Shown: positions 52,687 through 61,871 of the stretch, one piece after another
How the letters are laid out: each line of letters begins with the position of its first letter
Position numbering within the stretch: position 1 is the stretch's first letter
NCBI RefSeq assembly: GCF_013409985.1
Contig: NZ_JACCBY010000001.1
Span: 806,001 to 870,000, forward strand
Length of the DNA stretch: 64,000 nucleotides
DNA from: Sphingomonas melonis
GTDB taxonomy: Bacteria > Pseudomonadota > Alphaproteobacteria > Sphingomonadales > Sphingomonadaceae
Direction: 5' to 3'
Translations under genes and position numbers: made by a program
The notes under the pieces: generated by a model
Told to the model about the DNA's origin: nothing
The model's input: the letters and a program-made list of their open reading frames with translations, nothing else
Databases searched by the model: none

Positions 52687-54564
52687 TCAGAGATCCGGCA
52701 GGACCTGGTCGGCGCGTCCCCAGCCGGCGAGCGCCTTCGAGCCTGCACGCTTCACCAGTTCGGCGGCATCGCCGACATGCCAGTGCGCCGGCTTGTCGAT
52801 CGTCTCCATCTCCTCCCAGGTGACCGGCACGGCGACGGGGGCGCCGGCTCGGGCGCGAACGGCGTAGGGCATGACCGCCGTCGCACCACGCTGATTGCGG
52901 AGGTAGTCGACGAAGATGCGGCCCTTTCGCTGCGCCTTCGGCAATGCCGCCGTGAAGTTGTCCGGGTCGCTCTGCGCTACGGCCATTGCCAGGCGGTGGG
53001 CGAAGTCCTTCACTTCCGGCCACTCGGCTTGCGGGGTCAGCGGAGCGATCACGTGCACGCCCTTGCCGCCGGTGACCATCAGAAAGGTCTCCAGGCCGAT
53101 CTGCTTCAGGATGTCACGAAACTGGAACGCGGCCCGTCGCACCGCCTCGAAGTCGAGCCCTTCGTCCGGGTCGAGGTCGAAAACGAGCCGGTCCGCCTTT
53201 TCGACATCCTCGATGCGGGCGCCCCAGCCATGGAATTCGATCGTCCCCATTTGCACGCAGGTGAGCAGGCCATCGGGCGTGTCGACGTAGAGGTACGGCT
53301 CCTCATGACCGTCCTTTTCCAGGATCGCGACATGATGCACGTTAGTGCCGAAGGTGCCGGCGTCGTGCTTCTGGAAGAAGCACTTCTTCGCCCGCCCTTG
53401 TGGGCAGCGGATGAGACTGATCGGTCTGCTGCCGACCCAAGGCAGCATGATCGGAGCGACGGCCGCATAATGGCCCGCGAGCTGACCTTTGGTGATGCCG
53501 CCCTCCGGATCGATGACGCGGTCGCGGTTGGTGATGACGACGCTGGATGCGACGTCGTCAGCTACGGCTGCGACCGGCAACTCCGTCTCGAGCACCACGG
53601 CTTCCGCCTTCTTGTCGGCGCGCAAGCCGAGATAGCTCGGGTGGCGCAGCGTGCCGCCGTTCGTCATCTCGGTGTAGGCGATCTCAGCCACCAGCGTCGG
53701 TCTAATCCAGTGCGCGCCCTTCACCGCCGCGCGCGGCGCCTTAACGGGGACCTCTTCGCTGGCGAGCGGTTGCATCAACTCGCCGAGCCTCAGGATCTCG
53801 TCGGCGTCGAAGCCGGTGCCGACCTTCCCTGCATAGCGGAGCTTGCCGTCCTCGTGGACGCCAAGCAGCAGCGAGCGGAAGCCACGGCCCTTGTCCGACG
53901 ATGTCCAGCCGACGATCACGAATTCCTGCCGCTTGATGCACTTGGTCTTGAGCCAGGTGCCGGCTCGCGATCCGACGTAGGGCGCATCGGCACGCTTGGA
54001 GATGACGCCCTCCAGACCGGCTGCGCAGAACTTCTCGAACAGCGCCTCGCCCTTGCCGACGATGTGATCCGAATAGTGGATCGGGCCGGAGTTCCCTCCA
54101 AGGAGCTTCGCCAAACGTTCCTTGCGCTCGATCAGCGGCAGGCCGGTCATGTCCTCGCCGTCAAGACTGAGGAGATCGAAGGCGTAGAACTCGAGCCGGC
54201 TCGGCTCGGCCTTGATCGCGGATTGCAAAGCCTGAAAGTTCGTGCGGCCGTCGGTGCCGATGACGACGACCTCGCCGTCGATCAGTGCCGAGCTCGACGG
54301 GAGGCGTCCGGCCGACGTGACGATCGGCTTGAACTTGTCCGTCCAATCCAGCCCGGATCGCGTGAAGGCGTGGGATGAGCCGCCACCGACACTGAGTAGA
54401 CAGCGGTAGCCGTCGTACTTCATCTCGTGAAGCCAGCGGTTTCCCTCAGGCACCTGGTCAACCAGTGCGGCGAGCTGCACGGGTTGGAACGGAGGCGCTG
54501 AAGCGCCAGCTCTTGAACCTCCCGAAGCGCCTGCCTCATCAGAGCTGCTGTGCCTTCGTGCCAT
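52687..54564 (-). CDS. ligD: LigD: DNA ligase-polymerase of non-homologous end joining, copy B
   Basis: 625 residues. The N-terminal ligase domain has motif I MKYDGYR and LIDGEVV, with the OB part ending near HPSYLGLRAD. The C-terminal primase-polymerase domain carries the metal motif VFDLDPDEG and GGKGVHV. There is no phosphoesterase domain, so it is a two-domain ligase-polymerase form. Its normal partner Ku is not in the window. It fills and seals double-strand breaks during stationary phase. The polar order is ligase then polymerase, unlike Pseudomonas LigD. The full copy here shows what copy A lost. xth copy B begins eight bases after its stop. Confidence 0.85.
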   Translation of the reverse strand: MARRHSSSDEAGASGGSRAGASAPPFQPVQLAALVDQVPEGNRWLHEMKYDGYRCLLSVGGGSSHAFTRSGLDWTDKFKPIVTSAGRLPSSSALIDGEVVVIGTDGRTNFQALQSAIKAEPSRLEFYAFDLLSLDGEDMTGLPLIERKERLAKLLGGNSGPIHYSDHIVGKGEALFEKFCAAGLEGVISKRADAPYVGSRAGTWLKTKCIKRQEFVIVGWTSSDKGRGFRSLLLGVHEDGKLRYAGKVGTGFDADEILRLGELMQPLASEEVPVKAPRAAVKGAHWIRPTLVAEIAYTEMTNGGTLRHPSYLGLRADKKAEAVVLETELPVAAVADDVASSVVITNRDRVIDPEGGITKGQLAGHYAAVAPIMLPWVGSRPISLIRCPQGRAKKCFFQKHDAGTFGTNVHHVAILEKDGHEEPYLYVDTPDGLLTCVQMGTIEFHGWGARIEDVEKADRLVFDLDPDEGLDFEAVRRAAFQFRDILKQIGLETFLMVTGGKGVHVIAPLTPQAEWPEVKDFAHRLAMAVAQSDPDNFTAALPKAQRKGRIFVDYLRNQRGATAVMPYAVRARAGAPVAVPVTWEEMETIDKPAHWHVGDAAELVKRAGSKALAGWGRADQVLPDL

Positions 54565-54636
54565 GTGATTAGCGCCCCGGATGCACTACGAGCAGGGTGC
54601 GGCCGAACGGGCCGGGAGGTTCGGGACGAACCTTGG

Positions 54637-54828
54637 TCACTTGCCCTTCTTGAGCTTTGCGGCAGCCTCGTCGAGCTTATCGCGATCGTTACCCAGCTCC
54701 TTGATGAGGTCTTGCGCCTGCTGTCTGGTGATGTCGTGCTTTTGGGCGAAGTAGCTCACTTCGTAACCTTCTCCTCCGGCAACCCGGGCGCGGTCGCCCG
54801 CGCCGCGCTTGCTCTTGTCGTCAGCCAT
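54637..54828 (-). CDS. DUF3606 small protein, copy B
   Basis: 63 residues, near-identical to copy A (EVSYFAQKHDITRQQAQDLI). AAGGAG before the ATG. It lies upstream of ligD on the same strand with a 72-base gap, so the order may be DUF3606 - ligD - xth. Confidence 0.75.
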   Translation of the reverse strand: MADDKSKRGAGDRARVAGGEGYEVSYFAQKHDITRQQAQDLIKELGNDRDKLDEAAAKLKKGK

Positions 54829-54851
54829 GGATCTTCTCCTTGACGGTAAAA

Positions 54852-54875
54852 GGAACGGCCGTTCGAACTGGTTCC
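54852..54875. promoter_or_regulatory. Palindrome in the DUF3606/DUF72 divergent region, copy B
   Basis: Same inverted repeat as at 42480-42503, centred on TTCGAA and flanked by GGAAC and GTTCC arms. Conservation in both copies supports a function. Confidence 0.45.
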
Positions 54876-54946
54876 GAAACGACGCGTTCAGCGCAGCAAG
54901 AAATCCCGATGATGGAACGGTTTAGGTCGTGCGGGGTAGGTGGCCC

Positions 54947-55756
54947 ATGTCGTCGCTGATCGGAACCGCTGGCTGGGCGATCCCGGCAAATGACAGGCCC
55001 TCGTTTCCAGCGGAAGGAACGGCACTGGAGCGTTACGCGGCGGTGATGCCCTGCCTCGAGGTCAACTCCTCGTTCCACAGGCCGCATAGACGGGGCACCT
55101 GGGAGCGCTGGGCGGCGTCGGTGCCTGACGACTTCCGCTTCTCAGCCAAGATCCCAAAGGAGATCAGCCATGTCCGGCGGCTGGTGGATGCGACCGATCC
55201 GCTCGACCGCTTCCTCGACGAGGTAGGAGGTCTCGGTGGCAAGCTCTCGGTCATCCTCCTGCAGTTGCCCCCGAGCTTCGCCTTCGATGCCTCCCTGATC
55301 TCCTCTTTCCTTAGGGCGGCTTCGTTGCGCACCGATGCCCGGATCGTCTGCGAGCCCCGCCATGCGAGCTGGCTCACGCAGGAGGCCGATACGCTGCTCG
55401 TCGACCATGAGGTCGCACGTGTCGCAGCGGATCCAGCCAAGGTGCCCGAAGCCGCGCAACCTGGCGGGTGGCGCGGCATCTCCTACCGCAGACTGCATGG
55501 CTCACCTGTCATGTATCGATCGGCCTATGGGGAGGAGAGACTGCGTTCCTACGCGAGCGAGATCGCCGCGGATCTTGCCGCCGGACGGCAGACCTGGTGC
55601 ATATTCGACAACACCGCCTCGTCGGCCGCGCTCGGCGATGCGCTGATCTTGATGCGGCTGTTCGATTGCGCTTCATCGGCAACTCACCCCGTTCAAAGAG
55701 AGTCGACGCTCACTGAACGGGCGCAAGGGTCGGGCGTTCACAGACATGATCCGTAG
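54947..55756 (+). CDS. DUF72 family protein, copy B
   Basis: 269 residues, close to copy A with scattered changes (PLDRFLDEVGGLGGKLSV against ALDRFLSEAGGLGGKLLV). All the family segments (IGTAGWAIP, EVNSSFHR, AKIPKEISH, EPRHASW) are kept, so it looks functional. Divergent from DUF3606 and just upstream of ligase copy B. Confidence 0.8.
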   Translation: MSSLIGTAGWAIPANDRPSFPAEGTALERYAAVMPCLEVNSSFHRPHRRGTWERWAASVPDDFRFSAKIPKEISHVRRLVDATDPLDRFLDEVGGLGGKLSVILLQLPPSFAFDASLISSFLRAASLRTDARIVCEPRHASWLTQEADTLLVDHEVARVAADPAKVPEAAQPGGWRGISYRRLHGSPVMYRSAYGEERLRSYASEIAADLAAGRQTWCIFDNTASSAALGDALILMRLFDCASSATHPVQRESTLTERAQGSGVHRHDP

Positions 55757-55777
55757 AGCAGCCGGATGGAGAACAGC

Positions 55778-56803
55778 ATGGTGTCGACCGATCTCCTTCC
55801 GATGGAGGCGAAGCTGGTATCCGACCTTCCGGGTGAGCAAGGCTGGCAGTTCGAGCCCGAGTGGGACGGCTTCCGTGCCCTGATCTTCCGCCAGGGTGAC
55901 GATGTCGAGATCATGTCGAAGTCCGGCAAGCCGCTCAGCCGCTACTTTCCCGAGGTGGTTGAGGTTTTCCGGGAAGTGGACTGCAGCGCGTTCGTACTGG
56001 ACGGCGAGCTAATCCTGCCCGTCGGTGACGTGTTGTCGTTCGACGCGCTGCAGGCCCGTCTGCACCCGGCCGCCAGCCGCATCGAGCGCCTTTCGCGCGA
56101 GACGCCGGCCCAGATCATGCTGTTCGACTGCCTGATGGTCGGTGGACGGGAGTTGCTTGCGCTACCTCTTTCCGAGCGCCGCTCGCATTTGGAAGGCTTT
56201 CACCACTCCCATGGTGGGCCATCCATGCTGCTGTCGGATCGAACATCCGAATTGTCCGTCGCGCGGTCTTGGCTTGCCCAAGGCGGAGGTGCTTTGGACG
56301 GCGTCGTCGCGAAGCGTATTGACGAGCCGTACCGATCCGGCGAGCGGCTCATGCTGAAGGTGAAGCAGCATCGCACTGCCGACTGCGTCGTCGGCGGCTT
56401 CCGCCGCGTCAAAGATGGGGAGGGCGTCGCATCGCTCCTGCTGGGCCTCTACGATGACGCCGGTCTCCTGAACCATGTCGGCTTCACCTCCGGCATAGCC
56501 GCCGGCGAGCGCCTCGAGATGCTTGGCCGGCTGGAGCCTCTCATCGAGGCACCCGGCTTCACCGGCAAGGCGCCCGGTGGCCCCAGCAGGTGGAACAACG
56601 GCAAGGAGAAGGATTGGGAGCCGCTCAGGAGCGAGCTGGTCGTCGAGGTGCTCTACGATCAGGTAACCGGCGACCGGTTCAGACATGGTACCAAGCTGCT
56701 GAGATGGAGGCCCGACAAGGCTCCGGGTCAGTGCCTCATGGAACAGATGGTTCACGAGGTTCGGCCCGCGGAACTTACGACGATAAAGCGCTCTGAGGCA
56801 TGA
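55778..56803 (+). CDS. ATP-dependent DNA ligase, copy B, nucleophile Lys replaced by Glu
   Basis: 341 residues, close to copy A over its whole length, with an open frame and GGAG before the ATG. Motif I reads FEPEWDGFR: residue 28, the lysine that must form the AMP adduct, is Glu (GAG at 55859-55861; AAG in copy A). Motifs III, IV and V are unchanged. The protein should therefore be unable to self-adenylate, though it may still bind nicked DNA or join pre-adenylated ends. The rest of the gene is not decayed, which suggests recent loss or a retained non-catalytic role. Confidence 0.85.
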   Translation: MVSTDLLPMEAKLVSDLPGEQGWQFEPEWDGFRALIFRQGDDVEIMSKSGKPLSRYFPEVVEVFREVDCSAFVLDGELILPVGDVLSFDALQARLHPAASRIERLSRETPAQIMLFDCLMVGGRELLALPLSERRSHLEGFHHSHGGPSMLLSDRTSELSVARSWLAQGGGALDGVVAKRIDEPYRSGERLMLKVKQHRTADCVVGGFRRVKDGEGVASLLLGLYDDAGLLNHVGFTSGIAAGERLEMLGRLEPLIEAPGFTGKAPGGPSRWNNGKEKDWEPLRSELVVEVLYDQVTGDRFRHGTKLLRWRPDKAPGQCLMEQMVHEVRPAELTTIKRSEA

Positions 56804-56979
56804 CAGGCGAAGGCTAGCAGCTGGATGAGATCGCTTGTGGACAGCCGTTAGAGGCTGTCACCATTGGAAGCCGGAGTCAGTTGTCGATGTGTGTCTGAGT
56901 TACAGACTGCCGCGGCATCATCGCCCTCGATCAATTGAAGAAGGCCGTTCGCGCTGCGCCGGCAAGCGTCCGTTGCGGT

Positions 56980-58446
56980 TCAGGTCCCGCAGAAGGTTGC
57001 CGCTACACGTTCATGCGGCAAGGGAGGTTCGGCGAACGTTTTAGCGTCGAGCTGATCGTCGAACGGACGCGAGAGTATGTCCAGCAATCGGTGGAACGGC
57101 GAGAAGTCGTTTCGCTGAACCGCGGTTTCGATCATCGCTTCGACCTGATGGTTGCGCGGAATGAAGGCGGGATTGACCCGATCCATCGACGCACGACGAC
57201 TTTCGGCATCCCGCGTTTCCCGGGATAGCCGCAGGCGCCATGCCGCAGCCCAGCCGTCGAAGGCCGTCGGATCGATGAACAGCGCGCGTACCGGTTCATC
57301 CTGCCCGATCGCCGCCGAGCCAAGATTGCGGAAGAAGAGGGTGAAGTCGACGGTGTTGTCCTTGAGACGGGTCAGGACGTCGTCGATGAGGTTGATGTCG
57401 CCGGGCTCGTCGGACGCCAGGCCGATCTTGCGACGTAGCCCGTCGAAGTAGGCCGTCTCGAACGCCGGGCCGAAGCCGGCCAAGGCATCCTGCGCGTCCT
57501 CGATCGCCGTATCCTGCTGGTCGGCAAGGAGCGGCAGTAGCGTCTCGGCGAAGCGCGTCAGGTTCCAATGCGCGATCCGCGGTTGATTGCCGTAGGCGTA
57601 CCGCCCCGTCCGATCGATCGAGCTGAAGACGGTGGCGGGATCATAGGCATCCATGAACGCGCAGGGGCCAAAGTCGATCGTCTCGCCCGCAACCGACATG
57701 TTGTCGGTGTTCATCACGCCATGGATGAAGCCGACCAGTAGCCATCGAGCCACCAGATCGACTTGGGCGGCGATCACGGCGTCGAGAAGCGCACGATAGG
57801 GTGACGTGGTTGCTGCAGCCGCCGGATGGTGGCGCGCGATGACGTGGTCGGCGAGCAGCCGGAGCGCCTCCACGTCCTGGCGTGCCGCGAAGTACTGGAA
57901 GGTGCCGACACGGATATGGCTCGACGCGACACGCGTCAGCATCGCTCCCGGCAGACGGGTCTCGCGCTCCACCAAATCGCCGGTACTGACCGCAGCGAGG
58001 GCGCGCGTCGTCGGGATGTTCAAAGCCGCCATGGCCTCGCTGACAAGATACTCCCGAAGCACCGGACCGAGCGCCGCGCGCCCGTCGCCACCGCGGGAGA
58101 AACGGGTACGGCCGGCACCCTTCAGCTGGATGTCACGACGACGGCCTTGTCGATCCACCACTTCGCCAAGGAGGATGGCGCGTCCATCCCCAAGCTGTGG
58201 CACGAAGTTGCCGAACTGGTGTCCGGCATAGGCTTGCGCGATGGGCTCTGTTCCCTCCGGCAACACACGGCCCGAGAGCATATCGAGGCCGCCGGTGCTC
58301 TTCAGCCATGCCGGATCGATGCCAAGCTCAGCTGCGAGTTGATCGTTGATGCGGATCAGCTTGGGAGAGGGACTTTGCAGCGGCCGAGTGGCTGCGAAGA
58401 ACCGCACCGGCAACTGGGCGTAGCTATTATCGAAGGCGATGTTCAT
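56980..58446 (-). CDS. selO: SelO/YdiU protein adenylyltransferase
   Basis: 488 residues of the SelO pseudokinase family, which transfers AMP to protein hydroxyls in redox homeostasis. FDNSYAQLP at the start, YAGHQFGNFVPQLGDGRA, LKGAGRTRFSRGGDGRA, and HGVMNTDNMS with DFGPCAF are the hallmark segments. The start at 58446 fits the usual N-terminus; 58467 is an alternative. The C-terminal Cys of the family is visible as ATFCGT. Single gene. Confidence 0.9.
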   Translation of the reverse strand: MNIAFDNSYAQLPVRFFAATRPLQSPSPKLIRINDQLAAELGIDPAWLKSTGGLDMLSGRVLPEGTEPIAQAYAGHQFGNFVPQLGDGRAILLGEVVDRQGRRRDIQLKGAGRTRFSRGGDGRAALGPVLREYLVSEAMAALNIPTTRALAAVSTGDLVERETRLPGAMLTRVASSHIRVGTFQYFAARQDVEALRLLADHVIARHHPAAAATTSPYRALLDAVIAAQVDLVARWLLVGFIHGVMNTDNMSVAGETIDFGPCAFMDAYDPATVFSSIDRTGRYAYGNQPRIAHWNLTRFAETLLPLLADQQDTAIEDAQDALAGFGPAFETAYFDGLRRKIGLASDEPGDINLIDDVLTRLKDNTVDFTLFFRNLGSAAIGQDEPVRALFIDPTAFDGWAAAWRLRLSRETRDAESRRASMDRVNPAFIPRNHQVEAMIETAVQRNDFSPFHRLLDILSRPFDDQLDAKTFAEPPLPHERVAATFCGT

Positions 58447-58748
58447 CGTGCTGATAACATCCTGCAAATCTTGAAGTTTCCTGCCGCTGACCCATATCCG
58501 GTGTCCTGTTCAACAACGGAAAAGGAGGTGGTCGAATGTCTCATTGTCACATGCCGCTGAATGCGGATCGTCAGAGCTCGACCGGCCTCATGGTAGGTCG
58601 CAGCTTCTAGCGGATCTGGCCGTCAGCGGCCGGCAATGGAAGGGCCGTTCCAGCGAGGGAGCGGCCCTTCGTGCGTCTGAGCGCGGGGGAGGGACATCCG
58701 TTTTGCTGCCCGCGCAACGATGCAGGCCCGCCAAGAACGTGATCGTGG
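58447..58748. other. Intergenic region with a hairpin
   Basis: 302 bases. Holds the selO promoter at its left end and a strong hairpin at 58639-58670 (separate entry). Otherwise no feature. Confidence 0.45.
58639..58670. terminator. Strong hairpin downstream of the phytase-like gene
   Basis: Stem GAAGGGCCGTTCC / GGAGCGGCCCTTC (12 of 13 Watson-Crick, one wobble) with a six-base loop, ~80 bases after the minus-strand stop. There is no T-run on that side, so it is a hairpin of possible terminator or mRNA-stabilising role. Confidence 0.45.
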
Positions 58749-59981
58749 TCAACGTGATAGCGGCGCGTCGAATGAAATTCGCCAGAAGCAGGTCTCCGCT
58801 CCCTCTACGCCGAAGTCATTGTCGTTGACCAACAGCAATGAATCGGACCCAAGCATGACCATACCTTCGAGGTCTGCCGAGATCTGTGGGTGGTTGTCCG
58901 TACTCATGACCAACGACTTCGGTAATGTCGGCATCAGCCACTCGCTTGGAGCTGCGCTGAGCTGCTCCAGGGTGGGCCGGTGCGACACGTCGAGATGCTC
59001 GGCTGAAAGTTCGCATGCGGCATCGATCTGGCACCGGTAGATCTTGCTGGTCGCGGAACCACGTTCTAGCACGAAAAGACTGCCGTCTGTCAGCCAGAGG
59101 ATCTCGCTGACCTTGATGTCGCCGCGCTCGAACGGCCCCGCCTGCACGTCCCGACGAAACGTTGAGGGGGCATCGAGCGGATAGGCATATTGCGCCACGA
59201 CGCGGCCTTCCGGCAGCGCCAGCCGCCATATGCGGACGTGACGACCGTTGCGGTGCGCTTCCTCGTCGGGATGCGCCAGGGGGCTTTGGAACGCGAGCAT
59301 CAGCCAGCGCTCGTCCGGAGATACGGCCAGCGCTTCGAAGCCACGATTGAGCTGCCGTCGGGTTGCGATCCGGGGAAGATCGGCCAATTCGACACCAGCA
59401 TCGTCGAGCGCTGAACTGGCCGGCAGGAGGCGCCTGGTCATCCTGCCGCTGGCATCGAAGTGCACGAGGGCTGGGCCGAACTCGTCTCCGACCCAGAAGC
59501 TGCCGTCGGACAGGACCGCCAGTCCTTCGCTATCCATGCCGTAGGGATCCGGTGGCAGGGGCTCTCCCGAAAGGTCAAAGACGGGCTCGGACAGCAGGGC
59601 ATCACTCCCCGGATGGGCGAGGCCGCTCAGCGGCGTGCCGTCGGATGTTGCGAGCCTCAACTCGCGAATAAGCCGGACTTCGTTTCCGACGATTTCGAAT
59701 TGCGCAGTCGCCGGACCGATCGCGGGCTGCGGCATGATCTTCGCGCCAGGCAAGTCGCGGAGCGGCGCAAGCTGATGCAGTCCGTATCGCTCGACTGCCG
59801 CCTCGACTTTCAGGTTGGGGCCGCGATCGCCCGCCGCCCAGAAGACGGTGGGCGCATCGCCGCTCCGGCGGGCAAGTCCGGAGCCATAGCCTATCCGCAG
59901 GATCATCTGCCCCGCTGGGACATCGATCGTCTCTATGATGGGATCCGTCCAGATGAGGCGTTCCACGCTCGTGACGTTCAT
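58749..59981 (-). CDS. Esterase-like protein of the phytase-like (DUF/PF13449) family
   Basis: 410 residues. Contains GDRGPN, GMDSEGLAVLSDGSFWVGDEFGP and NRGFEALAVSPDERWLMLAFQSPL in separate blocks, typical of the phytase-like beta-propeller esterase family. No signal peptide is seen at the chosen start, although many relatives are exported. The ATG overlaps the stop of the M48 protease gene (ATGA), so the two are co-transcribed. Activity on phytate is not established. Confidence 0.75.
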   Translation of the reverse strand: MNVTSVERLIWTDPIIETIDVPAGQMILRIGYGSGLARRSGDAPTVFWAAGDRGPNLKVEAAVERYGLHQLAPLRDLPGAKIMPQPAIGPATAQFEIVGNEVRLIRELRLATSDGTPLSGLAHPGSDALLSEPVFDLSGEPLPPDPYGMDSEGLAVLSDGSFWVGDEFGPALVHFDASGRMTRRLLPASSALDDAGVELADLPRIATRRQLNRGFEALAVSPDERWLMLAFQSPLAHPDEEAHRNGRHVRIWRLALPEGRVVAQYAYPLDAPSTFRRDVQAGPFERGDIKVSEILWLTDGSLFVLERGSATSKIYRCQIDAACELSAEHLDVSHRPTLEQLSAAPSEWLMPTLPKSLVMSTDNHPQISADLEGMVMLGSDSLLLVNDNDFGVEGAETCFWRISFDAPLSR

Positions 59982-61423
59982 GAGGCAAAGTCCTTTGCAA
60001 GGCGCACGATCTTCACGCGCGTTCCGGCCTTCGGCGATTGCCCCGCAGCAAGTCCGTTCAGCATGAGGAAGAGATCGCGTGGTGCGGGATCCGCCATCAG
60101 ACCGGCCACGCGTTCCGACGTATTCCCAGGCGGCACGGAGATCGTCTGAATAACACGCGGGCGCAGCCGCGCGACTTCATCGACCGACAGCAGTCGGAAG
60201 GAGCCGAACAGGCGGTCGAGGCCAGCTTCACCCTCGCTCCCCGCCGGCGCCAGTGCGATGAAATGGTAGGCCGCGCCACCTCCTGCATCGTACGCCGCGA
60301 TGACGAGCGGCACCGCGCCATTCTGCGCCTGGATCGTGATGTGCACTATTGCAGCGGGCAGGCCGTTGATAACGTCCTGACCTGAGCGTACCACCGTGGC
60401 CGCCGCCTGACCGACGATGTGCGCTGCCAGAGCCTCTGCATAGGCTTCAACACCGGCCTCCGACAGGCGCCCACCGCCGAACTCGCCGACCACGCCGCCC
60501 GGACCCGACAGTCTGATGGCCTGCGGGCTGTTGGTGAGGGTGAAGCCGGGTGGTGCCTCGAAGCCGATGCGCATGACCGGATGCGCGAACTGCCGGCCGC
60601 TGACGAAGCCCTGCTCCGGATCGTCGCCAAAGAGCATGCCATCGACGGCGCCGAGATACGCTGCCTCGTTTTCCGGCAACGCGTTGTCGGCGAGTCCTGT
60701 TTCGACTGCGATCTGCTCTGCACGATCGATACGGTTGCGGGTCAGCGGATGGCTGAGCGTCCACTCTGGCAAACTGCGGGCATCGCTGCCGTCTTGAACC
60801 TTGGCCGTGTATGCCTCGTTCCGGCCAAGTGACTCCAGCATCTCGGCAGCGGCATGGACGTCATACCCTGCCTCCTGCAGATAGCCGACGCCGAGTGCAT
60901 CCGCCTGATACTCCTGACCGCGCGAGTAGCGCTGCGTGAAATATTGTGCGGCTTGCCCCGCCAGCCGGGTGAGCCGTTCCGAACCGGTCAGCCCTGCGGC
61001 GAGCACCCCCAGACTGCGCCACAGCGAGCGTCGTTCTTGGCGTTGCGCATGGCGGGCGACGATATGGCCGACCTCGTGGCCGAGCACCGATGCCAGTTCC
61101 GCCTCGCTGTTCACGATCGCGAACAGCCCCCGCGTCACGTAGATGTAACAACCGGGTACCGCGAACGCGTTGGCCACGTCGCTGTTGACGAGGGTGAAGG
61201 TGCAGGCGCTCTCCAGTCCTGCGGCAGCAGCGACACGGGCGCCGACGGTCCGCACGTAAGTGGCCTCGTCATGCTCGTAGGCACCGCCAAATTCGGCAAG
61301 CAGCCGTGGATGTTGCTCGGCCCCGTAGGTGCGCTCTGCCTCGGTGACGCCAGGCGCCGTATCGTTTTGCGGTGCGCTGCAGGACGCCAGTAGCAGCGCG
61401 GCGGTCAGGATCATCTTCTTCAT
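59978..61423 (-). CDS. M48-family metalloprotease lipoprotein
   Basis: 481 residues. A lipoprotein signal (TAALLLAS-Cys15) predicts envelope anchoring. The zinc motif HEVGH (116-120), EYQADALGV with the third ligand, and LSHPLTRNRI match BepA/LoiP-like M48 proteases that maintain the outer membrane. The C-terminal ~200 residues form a further domain (a PG-rich end similar to an LysM-like or Tat-related tail is possible). The start is ATG at 61423, after a TGATTG; TTG 61426 is an alternative. Second of three coupled genes. Confidence 0.85.
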   Translation of the reverse strand: MKKMILTAALLLASCSAPQNDTAPGVTEAERTYGAEQHPRLLAEFGGAYEHDEATYVRTVGARVAAAAGLESACTFTLVNSDVANAFAVPGCYIYVTRGLFAIVNSEAELASVLGHEVGHIVARHAQRQERRSLWRSLGVLAAGLTGSERLTRLAGQAAQYFTQRYSRGQEYQADALGVGYLQEAGYDVHAAAEMLESLGRNEAYTAKVQDGSDARSLPEWTLSHPLTRNRIDRAEQIAVETGLADNALPENEAAYLGAVDGMLFGDDPEQGFVSGRQFAHPVMRIGFEAPPGFTLTNSPQAIRLSGPGGVVGEFGGGRLSEAGVEAYAEALAAHIVGQAAATVVRSGQDVINGLPAAIVHITIQAQNGAVPLVIAAYDAGGGAAYHFIALAPAGSEGEAGLDRLFGSFRLLSVDEVARLRPRVIQTISVPPGNTSERVAGLMADPAPRDLFLMLNGLAAGQSPKAGTRVKIVRLAKDFAS

Positions 61424-61427
61424 CAAA

Positions 61428-61628
61428 TCAGAGCCAGCCGAGGAGGTAGAGCAGCAGCACTGTCAAGCTGGCTGAGATTAGCAGTGATCCGACGCAGCCG
61501 AGGCGCCGCGAGAAAAAGAAGAACATGATCTGGTCACTCCAGCTCGGCTTAACGGCCCGCCGACCGGGTGGTTCGATCACGGACGCAAACCATGCAACGA
61601 TCGACGTCGCGATCTTGCGCATAAACAC
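61428..61628 (-). CDS. Small membrane protein
   Basis: 66 residues: a basic N-terminus and one or two hydrophobic segments (MFFFFSRR, then LGCVGSLLISASLTVLLLYLLGWL). Its stop is four bases before the M48 gene start, which suggests an operon. Family not recognised. Confidence 0.5.
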   Translation of the reverse strand: MFMRKIATSIVAWFASVIEPPGRRAVKPSWSDQIMFFFFSRRLGCVGSLLISASLTVLLLYLLGWL

Positions 61629-61871
61629 GGCGCTCGTTGATGCGTGCGATGTTCGCCTGTGGTGCAGGGGAGCGAGGTAGTGTCACCAGATCGGACGGGG
61701 GCGGTAGGCCAAAGGTTCGATCTCAGCTTGGCTCCTGATATAAATGGCGAAACGGCGTCACCTGAGGGCGCGGAATCACAGTGACATCGATGGTCGGTTC
61801 TTCCTCCGCTTTTTCCGGCGGAGCCAATGCGACTCTGCGAAGGTTTAAGGGCTTCCTATTGGGAGGCTGAG

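Larger units (their letters stand above)
52211..56787. repeat. Copy B of a duplicated DNA-repair module
   Basis: Direct repeat of 41349-44415. It holds a 3'-truncated xth, a full ligD, DUF3606, DUF72 and a DNA ligase with a mutated active site. Differences from copy A are clustered: long identical runs are broken by short divergent patches (for example around 55195-55235 against 42823-42863). That pattern fits gene conversion between diverged copies. Confidence 0.85.
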
